From XYA12-FULL-58-9 sp001798605 (GTDB taxonomy: Bacteria; Myxococcota; XYA12-FULL-58-9): a stretch of 41,003 nucleotides of DNA. The DNA is taken from contig DAINMX010000031.1 of the NCBI GenBank assembly GCA_036736205.1, positions 1 to 41,003 of the forward strand, in the 5' to 3' direction. Both the position numbers and the translations under genes were made by a program. Under the pieces are notes generated by a model. That model searched no databases, had not been told where the DNA came from, and worked only from the letters and a program-made list of their open reading frames with translations. This document shows positions 15,005-23,899 of this stretch, in pieces; position 1 is the first letter of the stretch; every line of letters starts with the position of its first letter.

Positions 15005-16387
15005 ATGGATTATGATCTCGTCATCAAAGGTGGCCAAGTCGCTTCGTCAACAGGAGTCACTCGCGCCGACCTCGCCATCAAGGGGGAGACCATCGCAGCG
15101 CTCGGCTCCGACCTTACGGGCAAGCAAACCATCGACGCCAAGGGCAAGATCGTCATGCCCGGTGCCATCGACGTGCATAACCATTTCCAACTACCCTTCT
15201 GTGGCACGGTCAGCTCCGACGACTTTGAAATCGGCAGCAAGGCCGCCGCCATGGGTGGGGTGACGACGTTCTTGGACTTTGCCATCCAGTCGAAACCCAA
15301 GTCAGTGATGGAGGCCATTGTCGACCGGCAGGCCGAGGCCGCCGCCAATGTCTGCATCGACTACAGTCTGCACGCGGGCATCACCGAGTGGAACAAGGAC
15401 CGAGTCGAGGAGTTTCCCAAGATCATCGAGGCGGGCATACCCACCTTCAAAATGTTCATGATCTACCGCGCTCAGGGTTGGCAAGCGACCGACGCCGATG
15501 TCTATCGGGCTTTGCGCGAAGCCGCCAAGTACGGTGCCATGGTCGGTCTGCACGCCGAGAGCAACGACCTCATCGATTTGCTGCAGGAAGAAATCAAAGG
15601 CCAGAAGTTCCCTGGCTGTTATGCCCATGCGGTATCGCGACCGACGGTCACAGAGACCGAAGCCATTGCTCGCGCCATCAACCTCGCCGAGGCAACCGGC
15701 GGTTGTCTGTACATCTTTCACATGTCCACCGGCCGCGCCGTCGACCTCATCCGAGATGGCCGGGCCCGTGGTGTCAACGTTCACGCCGAGACCGGACCCC
15801 ACTACTTGCTCCTCGACGACGAGCTGTTCAAACGCGAGGACGGTCACCATTTTGGTACCTGTCCGCCGATTCGCAAGCCCGCAGACCAGCAAGGCCTGTG
15901 GAAAGGTCTCGCCGAGGGTGTGGTGGAGGTCATGGCCACCGACACCTGCACCTTCAACAGTGAGCAGAAGTCGATGTGGAAGGGAGACTTCACCAAGATC
16001 CCCTTCGGTATGCCGGGGATCGAGACCCTTCTGCCATTGACCTACTCCGAGGGTGTGCACGCCGGCCGCTTCCCGCTGGAGCGCATGATCGAGATCTTGT
16101 GTGAGAATCCTGCCAAGCTCTTCGGCATGTGGCCGCAGAAGGGCAGTCTGAAGGTTGGCACCGACGCCGACGTGGTTGTCTTCGATCCCGACGCCAAGGT
16201 GACCATCTCCCACAAAACCCTCACCCACCGCTGTGACTACAGCCCCTTCGAGGGCACCAAGGTCAATGGTTGGCCAGTCACCACCTTGGTGCGTGGAAAG
16301 CCCGTGGTCAAAGATCGCAAGTTTGTGGGTGACGTGGGTTACGGCAAGTTCATCAAGCGCCAACCCCCGGCGAAACCCGTCGCCTGA
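15005..16387 (+). CDS. hydA: Dihydropyrimidinase (hydantoinase)
   Basis: Dihydropyrimidinase opens the ring of dihydrouracil or dihydrothymine to the N-carbamoyl-beta-amino acid. The 460-residue amidohydrolase has the DVHNH metal ligands (H58, H60), the carboxylated lysine in TFKMFM (K149), further ligands in VGLHAES and IFHMSTG, and the catalytic Asp in MATDTCTF (D313). Length and spacing match cyclic-amidohydrolase dihydropyrimidinases. GGAGG six bases before the ATG is a strong ribosome site. The gene lies between its upstream product-hydrolase partner and a tandem duplication just after its stop, and ends convergent with mfd. Confidence 0.93.
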   Translation: MDYDLVIKGGQVASSTGVTRADLAIKGETIAALGSDLTGKQTIDAKGKIVMPGAIDVHNHFQLPFCGTVSSDDFEIGSKAAAMGGVTTFLDFAIQSKPKSVMEAIVDRQAEAAANVCIDYSLHAGITEWNKDRVEEFPKIIEAGIPTFKMFMIYRAQGWQATDADVYRALREAAKYGAMVGLHAESNDLIDLLQEEIKGQKFPGCYAHAVSRPTVTETEAIARAINLAEATGGCLYIFHMSTGRAVDLIRDGRARGVNVHAETGPHYLLLDDELFKREDGHHFGTCPPIRKPADQQGLWKGLAEGVVEVMATDTCTFNSEQKSMWKGDFTKIPFGMPGIETLLPLTYSEGVHAGRFPLERMIEILCENPAKLFGMWPQKGSLKVGTDADVVVFDPDAKVTISHKTLTHRCDYSPFEGTKVNGWPVTTLVRGKPVVKDRKFVGDVGYGKFIKRQPPAKPVA

Positions 16388-16389
16388 CG

Positions 16390-16424
16390 CTGTTCCACTA
16401 CATTTCCCTGTTCCACTACATTTC
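16390..16424. repeat. 18-base tandem duplication just after the dihydropyrimidinase stop
   Basis: The 17-base sequence CTGTTCCACTACATTTC occurs at 16390-16406 and again, unchanged, at 16408-16424, a period of 18. It begins three bases after the stop codon, in the 98-base gap between the convergent ends of the dihydropyrimidinase gene and mfd. It has no hairpin and is not a terminator. Confidence 0.85.
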
Positions 16425-16485
16425 AAACCCAGGGCTGGTTTACAACCGGAAACACCTGTCTATGTGCTTCGCGCTCAGACCTCAA

Positions 16486-19400
16486 TCAAATTGCGGGCAG
16501 TAGGCCCACTTCGTCGCGCACCAGACGTGCGAGCGCGATGGAACCAGGCATTTGATCAATGGGCACAGTGATTGCCAGGCGGCCCGATGGCAACAGCCGG
16601 TAACGCTTGGGCTCGGCTTGCAGTGTGACGGCCAGGCGGGCTTGGTCGATGGGGGGCTCGGGTATGAAGGTCAGGCCGATCTTGATTTCGCCCTCGTTAA
16701 CGGCGCAACTCAGAGAGGAACAACCCAGAACCATGAGGCGGCGGCGGATGACCATGACCTCGGCGAGATTCTTCACCTCGTCGGGCGTCTTGCCGTAGAG
16801 GTCCTCGATTTCCTCGAGGACGTCGAAGATCTCTGCGTCACTTTGGGCCTGGGCCATGCGCTGGTAGAAGGCCAGGCGTCGCATGGGCTCGCCGACGTAG
16901 GCCTCTGGGAGAACCGCGGTGATCGGCAGTTTGATGTCGGGCTCTATGGCCAAGCGTTCACTCAGACCTTTGGCCTTTTCAACAGCTTCGTTGAGTAGCT
17001 CCGAGTAGAGCTCAAAGCCGACAGCGGCGATGTGTCCCGATTGATTGCCGCCGAGCAAATCGCCGGCACCGCGTAGGTCGAGATCATGGGTGGCGATTTG
17101 GAAGCCGCTGCCGAGATCAGTGAAGCGCTTGAGCACGGCGAGTCGCTCGAGAGCTTCTTTGTGAATGCGATCGGAACGTGGCAGGAGGAGGTAAGCGTAG
17201 CCACGATCGCGACTACGACCGATGCGGCCGCGCAACTGATAGAGTTGCGCGAGCCCAAACGTATCTGCGCGGTTCACCAGCATCGTGTTGGCCGTAGGGA
17301 TGTCAATGCCGCTCTCGATGATTGCGGTGCATACCAAGACATCGTGATCGCGGCGAATGAACTCGATCATGATTCGTTCGAGTCGCTCGCCAGACATCTG
17401 TCCGTGGGCGACAACGATACGTGCCTCGGGGACAAGGCGCTCGAGGAATCGAGCCATCGCGTCGATCGAGCGCACGCGATTGTGTACGACGAACACCTGG
17501 CCACCGCGATGGATCTCGCGCTGGATGGCGGTGCGAATCACCTCTTCGTCGAAGCGCACCACTTCAGTGCGTATGGACACGCGCTCGGCGGGGGGTGTTT
17601 GGATGATCGACAGATCTCTAAGCCCCGTCACCGCCATGTGCAGCGTGCGTGGGATGGGAGTGGCGCTCAACGTGAGAATGTGTACCTGGGCGCGTAACTG
17701 CTTGATGCGCTCTTTCTGGCGCACACCAAAGCGTTGTTCTTCGTCAACGATGAGCAAACCGAGGTCTTTGAAGGCTACGTCGGCGGAGAGAAGCCGATGG
17801 GTACCGATGACGATGTCGATTTTGCCGTCGCGCGTGTCGGCCACGAGGGCAGCCAGGTCCTTTTGCGAGCGGAAGCGGCTGAGGACCTCGACGCGAAGAG
17901 GTTGCGCTGCCAGCCGCTCGCGGAAGGTAATGCCGTGCTGCTCGGCGAGGACGGTGGTGGGCACCAACATCGCCACCTGTTTACCACCGAGCACCGTGAG
18001 GAAGGCGGCGCGAATGGCTACCTCGGTCTTGCCGAAGCCGACGTCGCCACACACCAAGCGGTCCATGGCTTTATCACGACACAGGTCGGCGATCACCTCG
18101 TCAATGGCGCGCTGTTGGTCGGGGGTCTCTTCGAAGGGGAAGGTGGCCTCGAAGGCGCGGAACTGGTCGTCAGGTTCGGGGAGTCGCAAACCTGGCAGCG
18201 ACTGCCGGCGTGCCTGCACCGCCAGGAGCTGGTGGGCCATGGCCAACATGGCGTCTTTGACGCGCTGTTTGGCCTTGATCCAACGATTGCCACCGAGCTT
18301 GTCGAGGCGCACGCTCTCCTTGGGACCACGGTAGCGCTGCAACAGGTTGAGGCGGTAGATCGGCAGGTATAAGAGGTCACCGCCAGCATACTCGAGATGA
18401 ACATAGTCACCATCGACACCGCCGAGGACAAGACGTTTGAGCCCGAGGTAGCGGCCGATACCGTGGTCGACGTGAATGACGAGATCACCTTCGGCCAGAT
18501 TCTTGAGGGTGGTGAGCCCGTCCTTGGGTGCACGTTTGCGACGCTTTTTGGACTGTCGGGTTGCCCCGAAGATCTCCACATCGGTAAGGATGGCAATCCC
18601 ACCGGCGCTATCCACCAGGCCACTCGAGAGTCCTGCAATGACGATGGCGATCTCCGGATCGCGACGGCTGACGGTAGCTGATAGGTCGGGCAGTTCGGTG
18701 CGAATGGGCAAATCCAGCTTGCGAGCCCGAAGCAGATCACGCAGCCGTTCGGCGTTGCCGCGGGTGCCGCACATGAGGAAGAGGCGATGTCGTTTGTCGA
18801 TGCGGTGTCTGATCTCCACTTCGAGCGGATCGAGAATCTCCCCTAGGGTGCTGTCTTTGCGCCGCGCTTCCATCTCGGTTGCGAGCAGGTGCCAATCGCT
18901 GAGCTGAATTGGCAGCAGGTTGTCGCCATCATGACCATCAAGAACGACGCGCACCGTGCTAACCGTGGCCCGCGATTTCAGGCGGGTTAGGGTCGCGGCA
19001 GCGGACTCCATGTGCTCGCCAACCTCAACGACAATCCGATGTTTTTCAATGGCCCGACTGCGTTCGCGGATTGCGTGCTTCTCATGGGTATCGAGGGCGT
19101 CTCTGACGGTGTCAACATCGTCGAGAACGACGACAACATCATCGCCCAAGAGCGTGTCGAGCACAGGAGCGCCGCCGTCGTAGAACGTCGGCCACAACCC
19201 CTCGACGCCGAAGAAGTAATTGCGTTGCTCGATTTGTTCAACGACGGCGTGCAATCGTCGCGTGGGTATGATGATTTCGTCGGCGATGTTTTCGAGTCGT
19301 TCGCGAGCCTGGGTTACGGCAGCATCGGTGAAGACCACGTCACGTATGGGATGCAGGGCCAGGGACGCGAGAGATTGAATGGTTCGTTGAGAGCTCGGCT

Positions 19401-19995
19401 CAAAGGTCTTGATGGAGGCGATCTCATCACCAAAGAGATCGACACGGACGGGAAGTGGCATTCCGGGCGGAAACAGGTCGACAATACCACCGCGGACGGC
19501 AAAGGTGCCTTCATCCTCGACGACGCTCACGGGTTGATAGCCACACAACACCATCTGTGCGGCGAGCCGATGGCGGCCGAGCTCTTCGCCAGTCACCCAC
19601 AAATCGGTGGCGTCCAGGAAGGCCTGATTGGGTGACCAACGTCCCAAAACCGCAGCCGCCGTGGTTACTATCACCTGAGGCCGGGGGCCGGTGAGGATCT
19701 GATGGCGAATGCTGAGGCGGCCAAATACCCAATTGGGATCGGGAGAGAGCTCTTCGAACAGGACATGCGGTTCACCCAGGAACAACCGCACGTCGGCCAA
19801 TCCAAGGGCGCCGAGATCGCCTGCTAACTGGTCGGCGCGTTGCTCCGTGGCGGTCACCACCAACAAGGGTCTATTCAGTGGCTCGCGAGCGAGCAAGAAG
19901 GCGAGTCCCGACGGTGGCAAGTCTTGCAGTACGACCGAGGCACCGTTGGTCAGTGATTTCGACAGAGTTTGCAACATCCGTGTCGGCGCTGTCAT
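16486..19995 (-). CDS. mfd: Transcription-repair coupling factor Mfd
   Basis: Mfd recognises RNA polymerase stalled at DNA damage, pushes it off and recruits UvrA. The roughly 1169-residue protein is the usual size. It has the UvrB-like N-terminal region without ATPase motifs, the polymerase-interacting RID block with DLVIHVDHGIGRYLGL, then the translocase: Walker A CGDVGFGKTEVA, DEEQRFG in motif II, SATPIPRTLH in motif III and QLRGRIGRS in motif VI. The C-terminal regulatory domain follows (LPEAYV, RRLAFYQRM). The start is uncertain: ATG 19995 is used, but a GTG at 20010 is possible and neither has a good ribosome site. It is convergent with the pyrimidine branch. Confidence 0.97.
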   Translation of the reverse strand: MTAPTRMLQTLSKSLTNGASVVLQDLPPSGLAFLLAREPLNRPLLVVTATEQRADQLAGDLGALGLADVRLFLGEPHVLFEELSPDPNWVFGRLSIRHQILTGPRPQVIVTTAAAVLGRWSPNQAFLDATDLWVTGEELGRHRLAAQMVLCGYQPVSVVEDEGTFAVRGGIVDLFPPGMPLPVRVDLFGDEIASIKTFEPSSQRTIQSLASLALHPIRDVVFTDAAVTQARERLENIADEIIIPTRRLHAVVEQIEQRNYFFGVEGLWPTFYDGGAPVLDTLLGDDVVVVLDDVDTVRDALDTHEKHAIRERSRAIEKHRIVVEVGEHMESAAATLTRLKSRATVSTVRVVLDGHDGDNLLPIQLSDWHLLATEMEARRKDSTLGEILDPLEVEIRHRIDKRHRLFLMCGTRGNAERLRDLLRARKLDLPIRTELPDLSATVSRRDPEIAIVIAGLSSGLVDSAGGIAILTDVEIFGATRQSKKRRKRAPKDGLTTLKNLAEGDLVIHVDHGIGRYLGLKRLVLGGVDGDYVHLEYAGGDLLYLPIYRLNLLQRYRGPKESVRLDKLGGNRWIKAKQRVKDAMLAMAHQLLAVQARRQSLPGLRLPEPDDQFRAFEATFPFEETPDQQRAIDEVIADLCRDKAMDRLVCGDVGFGKTEVAIRAAFLTVLGGKQVAMLVPTTVLAEQHGITFRERLAAQPLRVEVLSRFRSQKDLAALVADTRDGKIDIVIGTHRLLSADVAFKDLGLLIVDEEQRFGVRQKERIKQLRAQVHILTLSATPIPRTLHMAVTGLRDLSIIQTPPAERVSIRTEVVRFDEEVIRTAIQREIHRGGQVFVVHNRVRSIDAMARFLERLVPEARIVVAHGQMSGERLERIMIEFIRRDHDVLVCTAIIESGIDIPTANTMLVNRADTFGLAQLYQLRGRIGRSRDRGYAYLLLPRSDRIHKEALERLAVLKRFTDLGSGFQIATHDLDLRGAGDLLGGNQSGHIAAVGFELYSELLNEAVEKAKGLSERLAIEPDIKLPITAVLPEAYVGEPMRRLAFYQRMAQAQSDAEIFDVLEEIEDLYGKTPDEVKNLAEVMVIRRRLMVLGCSSLSCAVNEGEIKIGLTFIPEPPIDQARLAVTLQAEPKRYRLLPSGRLAITVPIDQMPGSIALARLVRDEVGLLPAI

Positions 19996-20048
19996 GCCAG
20001 CATTCGCCACGTATTGCTAGAGCGGTACCGACTCGAATGATGGGTGGC

Positions 20049-22319
20049 TCAAGAAGAGAAACCTTTGGGCACCACAAATCTCTTTTCTGGCGAGGCAAAG
20101 TAGAAACCCTGGGCCAGCTTGCACCCCAACCCAACAAGGACCTCAGCCTCCTGCGCCGTTTCGACGCCTTCGGCGATTACAGCGATGTCGGCATCGGCCG
20201 CAAATTCGAGAATCCGACGGATAAGCTTTGCCTTGGGGCTGGCCTTGGTGATGCCACGGATCATCATCATGTCGATTTTTACGAAATCCGGATCGAGCAC
20301 AGTAATCGAATTCAAACTCGCGTAACCCGCGCCCAAGTCGTCAACCGCAAATCGATATCCCCAGGCCTTGAGAGCCTCGATGTGCTCACGAAAGCGATCC
20401 AGGTCATGGATCGAAGCCCGTTCAGTTATTTCGAAGACCAAACGATTGGCCCAGGGACGTAGGAATGATTCACCGTTCAAGAACTCAGGATCAGACACAT
20501 CAGCGGGGTTGAGATTGAGGAACAGCAGTTTGTTGGAATCCAATGAACCCAAAGGCTCCACGGCCATTTCACGCACGAGGCGGCTCAAGCGCCAGATCCT
20601 TCCCAGATGCACAGCGCTGTCAAAAAGAGCGACAGGCGACGGAAAGAGATCGCTCGGCGGGCGGCACAACGCCTCATATCCGAGGGCTTTGTTGGAAGGC
20701 AAATCAACGATGGCCTGGTACACAAATTCCAATCGTCTGTTGTGGATCAGCAGATCGATGGGTGACGCCGATAGCGCCATTCGGTGAGTTGATGCGGGTT
20801 TGGTGGTGATGTGTTGGTGCGCAAACTCACGCCTAGCCAGTCCATTCTCCAAGGCGCTGTTGACGTATTCCGCAAGGTCCTCTCGCAGGATGAAGACGTC
20901 GATGGGTACGCTCATGCCGCTGCGGATCGCCGCAAAAGAGTCACGGGAATCGGTGATCAGAATTCGCAGACAGTCCGGCTGAATGGGAAAAGCCTCCCAA
21001 AGAAAATCGATGCCACTGGTATCGGCGAGATCTTCGTCAACGAGCAATATGTCCAGGTCGGTGTTGCGGCACGACTCGATTCCATCCTTGCGTGAGGCGG
21101 CAAAGATGATCTCATAGGTCGACTTAAGTGAATCGCGCAGAAGCTGGGCCTGTTCTTCATTTGTGCCCACCACGAGAATGCGTGGGCGGGCAGGTTCTGT
21201 CGCTGCTGCGTCGGCACCCATGTCGGTCTTTTTGACGTCTCGAGCGAGTGCGACGCGGTTTCGCCCCGTTTCCTTGGCGACATAAAGGGCTTCATCGGCC
21301 GCCTCAATCAGTCTCGTCAATGTCGAGGCGTCATTGGGATATGCTGCGACACCGACGCTGATCGTCTGCGGGGTCTTCTTGTCTTCGACAATCTCCGATA
21401 TGGGTATGCTGCGGATCAACCCACAACATCTGTCAGCGATGTCGCGTACCAGCTCGGGTGGCGTTTCGCCGAGAAGAACGATGAACTCCTCTCCGCCGTA
21501 TCGGCCGACGATGTCGCTCTCCCGCAATCCGTCATTGAGAGCCTTCGCCACCGCAATGAGAACTTTGTCGCCAGCTTGATGACCATAAGTATCGTTGAGC
21601 TGTTTGAAGTGATCGAGATCACACATCATGACCCCCAACGGTCGGTCGTGACGCTGAGCCAAGGCAATCGCCTTGTCTGCATACTCCATGAAGGCTCGAC
21701 GATTGAACAATCCGGTCAGCGGATCGCGTCGCGAGAGTCGTGTCACCTCCTCGAGGGCGGCGGACAACTCTTGGGTCCGCTCGCGCACCTGCCTTTCGAG
21801 GTCTTCGGCCCGGGCCTTTTCGAGAGCGAGTAACTCCTTGTAACGGTTCTGGATTTGAGACTCCGCGGTCACATCGCGGTAGGTAACGATGACGCCAATC
21901 ACGCGACCTTCGCTAATCACAGGCGCAAAAACCATGATGACGTTGAATCGGTCACCGGCGCCATTCGAGATCTCGACTTCATCGAAACGATAAAAGCGAC
22001 CTTCGCTTACGACCAGTTGCGCTTGCTTGCTGTCCACTTCCTCGGAGCGACCAAGAACCTTGAATGGTCGTGCGCCATCCTCCATCTCGGCAAGACTGGC
22101 GCGACGGCGACCACCCGTCATGAGCAGATACGGTTGGTTGAAAGCCACCCAATGCAAGTTGGCGTCAACGAGCAACGCGGCGTCGGGGTAGCTTTGCACC
22201 AGAACCTCTGCCTGACGCAGCCCGTCGCTCACCCGTTGAGATTCTGAGTTTGGCACAATGGTCACTTTCTCGGGGTACCATTCTATAAGAAATCGCCTGG
22301 CAAACAACAGCGGATCCAC
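20049..22319 (-). CDS. PAS-GGDEF-REC-EAL cyclic-di-GMP enzyme
   Basis: The protein is about 756 residues. A PAS domain (about 40-155) is followed by a short coiled coil (about 160-195) and a diguanylate cyclase domain with GGEEF at 275-279 and a matching RxxD inhibitory site five residues before it, so synthesis looks possible. Next is a receiver-like domain (about 380-490) that keeps the central Asp (D428) and Thr but lacks the usual acidic pair and conserved Lys. An EAL domain (about 520-750) has YEALCRP, FEITERASI, VDDLGAGYASL, FVKIDMMMI and IAEGVET, the phosphodiesterase set. It may make or break cyclic-di-GMP in response to a PAS-bound cue. The GTG start at 22319 has no ribosome site, so the N-terminal 20 residues are unsure. 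Confidence 0.92.
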   Translation of the reverse strand: MDPLLFARRFLIEWYPEKVTIVPNSESQRVSDGLRQAEVLVQSYPDAALLVDANLHWVAFNQPYLLMTGGRRRASLAEMEDGARPFKVLGRSEEVDSKQAQLVVSEGRFYRFDEVEISNGAGDRFNVIMVFAPVISEGRVIGVIVTYRDVTAESQIQNRYKELLALEKARAEDLERQVRERTQELSAALEEVTRLSRRDPLTGLFNRRAFMEYADKAIALAQRHDRPLGVMMCDLDHFKQLNDTYGHQAGDKVLIAVAKALNDGLRESDIVGRYGGEEFIVLLGETPPELVRDIADRCCGLIRSIPISEIVEDKKTPQTISVGVAAYPNDASTLTRLIEAADEALYVAKETGRNRVALARDVKKTDMGADAAATEPARPRILVVGTNEEQAQLLRDSLKSTYEIIFAASRKDGIESCRNTDLDILLVDEDLADTSGIDFLWEAFPIQPDCLRILITDSRDSFAAIRSGMSVPIDVFILREDLAEYVNSALENGLARREFAHQHITTKPASTHRMALSASPIDLLIHNRRLEFVYQAIVDLPSNKALGYEALCRPPSDLFPSPVALFDSAVHLGRIWRLSRLVREMAVEPLGSLDSNKLLFLNLNPADVSDPEFLNGESFLRPWANRLVFEITERASIHDLDRFREHIEALKAWGYRFAVDDLGAGYASLNSITVLDPDFVKIDMMMIRGITKASPKAKLIRRILEFAADADIAVIAEGVETAQEAEVLVGLGCKLAQGFYFASPEKRFVVPKGFSS

Positions 22320-22402
22320 AATGAGGATCTAGAATACTCAGATCGGGGTAGGGCCGGTTCGCGACCGAGCCAAACTCGACCCAAACGGGTGTCGCGCGAC
22401 TG

Positions 22403-23239
22403 TCAGGCATCGAGGGAAGCCTCGGCCCTGCCTCGGCCCCGCCGCAGGTAGATGTACAGGGCGACCGCTGTGGCGGCGACGAGGATAGATATCCACTGTG
22501 AGGTCGAGAGGATGTAAACACCCCGCTCCCTATCGCCGCGGAACAGCTCAATGATCGTACGGCCTATGGGGTAGATCGCGAGGTAGACGAGGAAGACCTG
22601 TCCGTGGAAACGTTTGTGCGGCCGCATCATGGTTAACAGCCAGAACATACCGATCTCGAAGCCCGACTCATACAGCGCGGTTGGATGCACCGCGAGGGGC
22701 AGGTCACCAATACCTACGAGACCTTCGCTCTGTTGCGCCTGCTGCGCCATGGAGTTCACCGGGAAGGTGATGCCCCAGGGCATGTCGGTGGGTTTGCCAA
22801 AGCAACACCCCGCGGCCAGGCAACCGAAACGACCGAAGGCATGTGCCAGGGCCAAAAAGGGAATCATGATGTCGACAAACTTGAAGAAATTCATCCGATG
22901 TCGGCGGCAGTAGTAAAACATGAACAGCGCTGCACCGATGAAGGCACCGTAGAAAACCAGTCCGCCGCGCCAGAAGAAGACGATCTCGATTGGATCTCGC
23001 ACGTAATCGTCGATCTTGGTGATGACGAAAACGATCCGCGCACCGATGAGGCCAGCGAGGAGAAGGTAGAAGGACATATCCACGACGCGATCGGGGTCTT
23101 CCCCTTCGCTCTTGGCGACGCGCGCGGCCAAAGTCATGGCGAGCAAGAAGCCTGTTGCGATGAGCAGGCCATAGGTGTGTAACGACCACGGCTCTGAGAG
23201 AATGCCGAATAGGTCGGTGTCGAAGAGAACGGGATGCAT
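22403..23239 (-). CDS. lgt: Prolipoprotein diacylglyceryl transferase
   Basis: Lgt adds diacylglycerol to the lipobox cysteine of lipoproteins in the inner membrane. The 278-residue protein has seven likely membrane segments, WRGGLVFYGAFIG, the signature area HAFGRFGCLAAGCCFGKPTD with the essential Arg, the PTALYES motif and a late FRGDRERG loop. The signature has Cys residues in positions where the Escherichia coli enzyme has Asn, as in other deltaproteobacterial-type members. The ATG has GGAGG a few bases upstream. It follows lspA by 15 bases on the same strand, so the lipoprotein-processing pair is co-transcribed. Confidence 0.95.
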   Translation of the reverse strand: MHPVLFDTDLFGILSEPWSLHTYGLLIATGFLLAMTLAARVAKSEGEDPDRVVDMSFYLLLAGLIGARIVFVITKIDDYVRDPIEIVFFWRGGLVFYGAFIGAALFMFYYCRRHRMNFFKFVDIMIPFLALAHAFGRFGCLAAGCCFGKPTDMPWGITFPVNSMAQQAQQSEGLVGIGDLPLAVHPTALYESGFEIGMFWLLTMMRPHKRFHGQVFLVYLAIYPIGRTIIELFRGDRERGVYILSTSQWISILVAATAVALYIYLRRGRGRAEASLDA

Positions 23240-23254
23240 CTAACCTCCGTCCGC

Positions 23255-23899
23255 TCAGGTGCTACCTTTGGCCTTGGCGGTTGTCTTTTCTTTCGGTGCA
23301 GCTTTCCCGGCGAGCAGCATATCGAGCACCATGATAGTCACGCCCACGGTGATTGCAGAGTCCGCGACGTTAAAAGTCGGCCAAGTGGCCTTGTCGTACC
23401 AATGCCAATCGATGAAGTCGATGACATAGCTGAGGCGCACGCGATCGAGGAAATTGCCGATGGCACCGCCGAGGACCAACGCCAAGGCCAAGCGCAGATA
23501 GCGTTGCTCCGGTGTGGTGCGACGGTAGTACACAATGATGAACGCCATGGCTGCGAGCGATACGATCAAGAAAAACGGGGTGCGAAACCAACTGGCGGCC
23601 CCCGAGAGGAATCCCCACGCAGCGCCTGGGTTCTCGACATAGCGAAAGTGCCAGAAGTTATCGACAACCGACACCGCCTCGGCCCGTACTGGGTGACGTA
23701 GCGTGAGGAAGATATCTACCTTCTCGACAAACCCGAGCTCCGCGGTCCCCGTCGGTATCTCGAAGGCGCGAGTTAGATGAGCGACGGCTTGGTACTTCGA
23801 TACTTGATCAAAAAAAATCACGCTCACCGCGATAATGATGAAGAACCTCAGTTGGCTCGACCAATTCTTTGGCATCAGTTTTTCGGCTAGGGCCGTCAT
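23255..23899 (-). CDS. lspA: Lipoprotein signal peptidase
   Basis: LspA removes signal peptides from diacylated prolipoproteins in the inner membrane. The 214-residue protein has four hydrophobic segments, the ENPGAAWG motif and both catalytic aspartates in GNFLDR and FNVADS. It is longer than the common 160-170 residues because of a 30-residue periplasmic insertion after the first membrane segment and a Lys/Ala-rich tail. Its ATG overlaps the ileS stop codon (ATGA), the conserved ileS-lspA gene order. Confidence 0.95.
   Translation of the reverse strand: MTALAEKLMPKNWSSQLRFFIIIAVSVIFFDQVSKYQAVAHLTRAFEIPTGTAELGFVEKVDIFLTLRHPVRAEAVSVVDNFWHFRYVENPGAAWGFLSGAASWFRTPFFLIVSLAAMAFIIVYYRRTTPEQRYLRLALALVLGGAIGNFLDRVRLSYVIDFIDWHWYDKATWPTFNVADSAITVGVTIMVLDMLLAGKAAPKEKTTAKAKGST

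Noticed and set aside
15302..16426. A 374-codon open frame on the minus strand opposite the dihydropyrimidinase gene
   Set aside because: It is antisense to a well-supported enzyme with intact catalytic motifs and has no recognisable domain; GC-rich third codon positions give long antisense frames.
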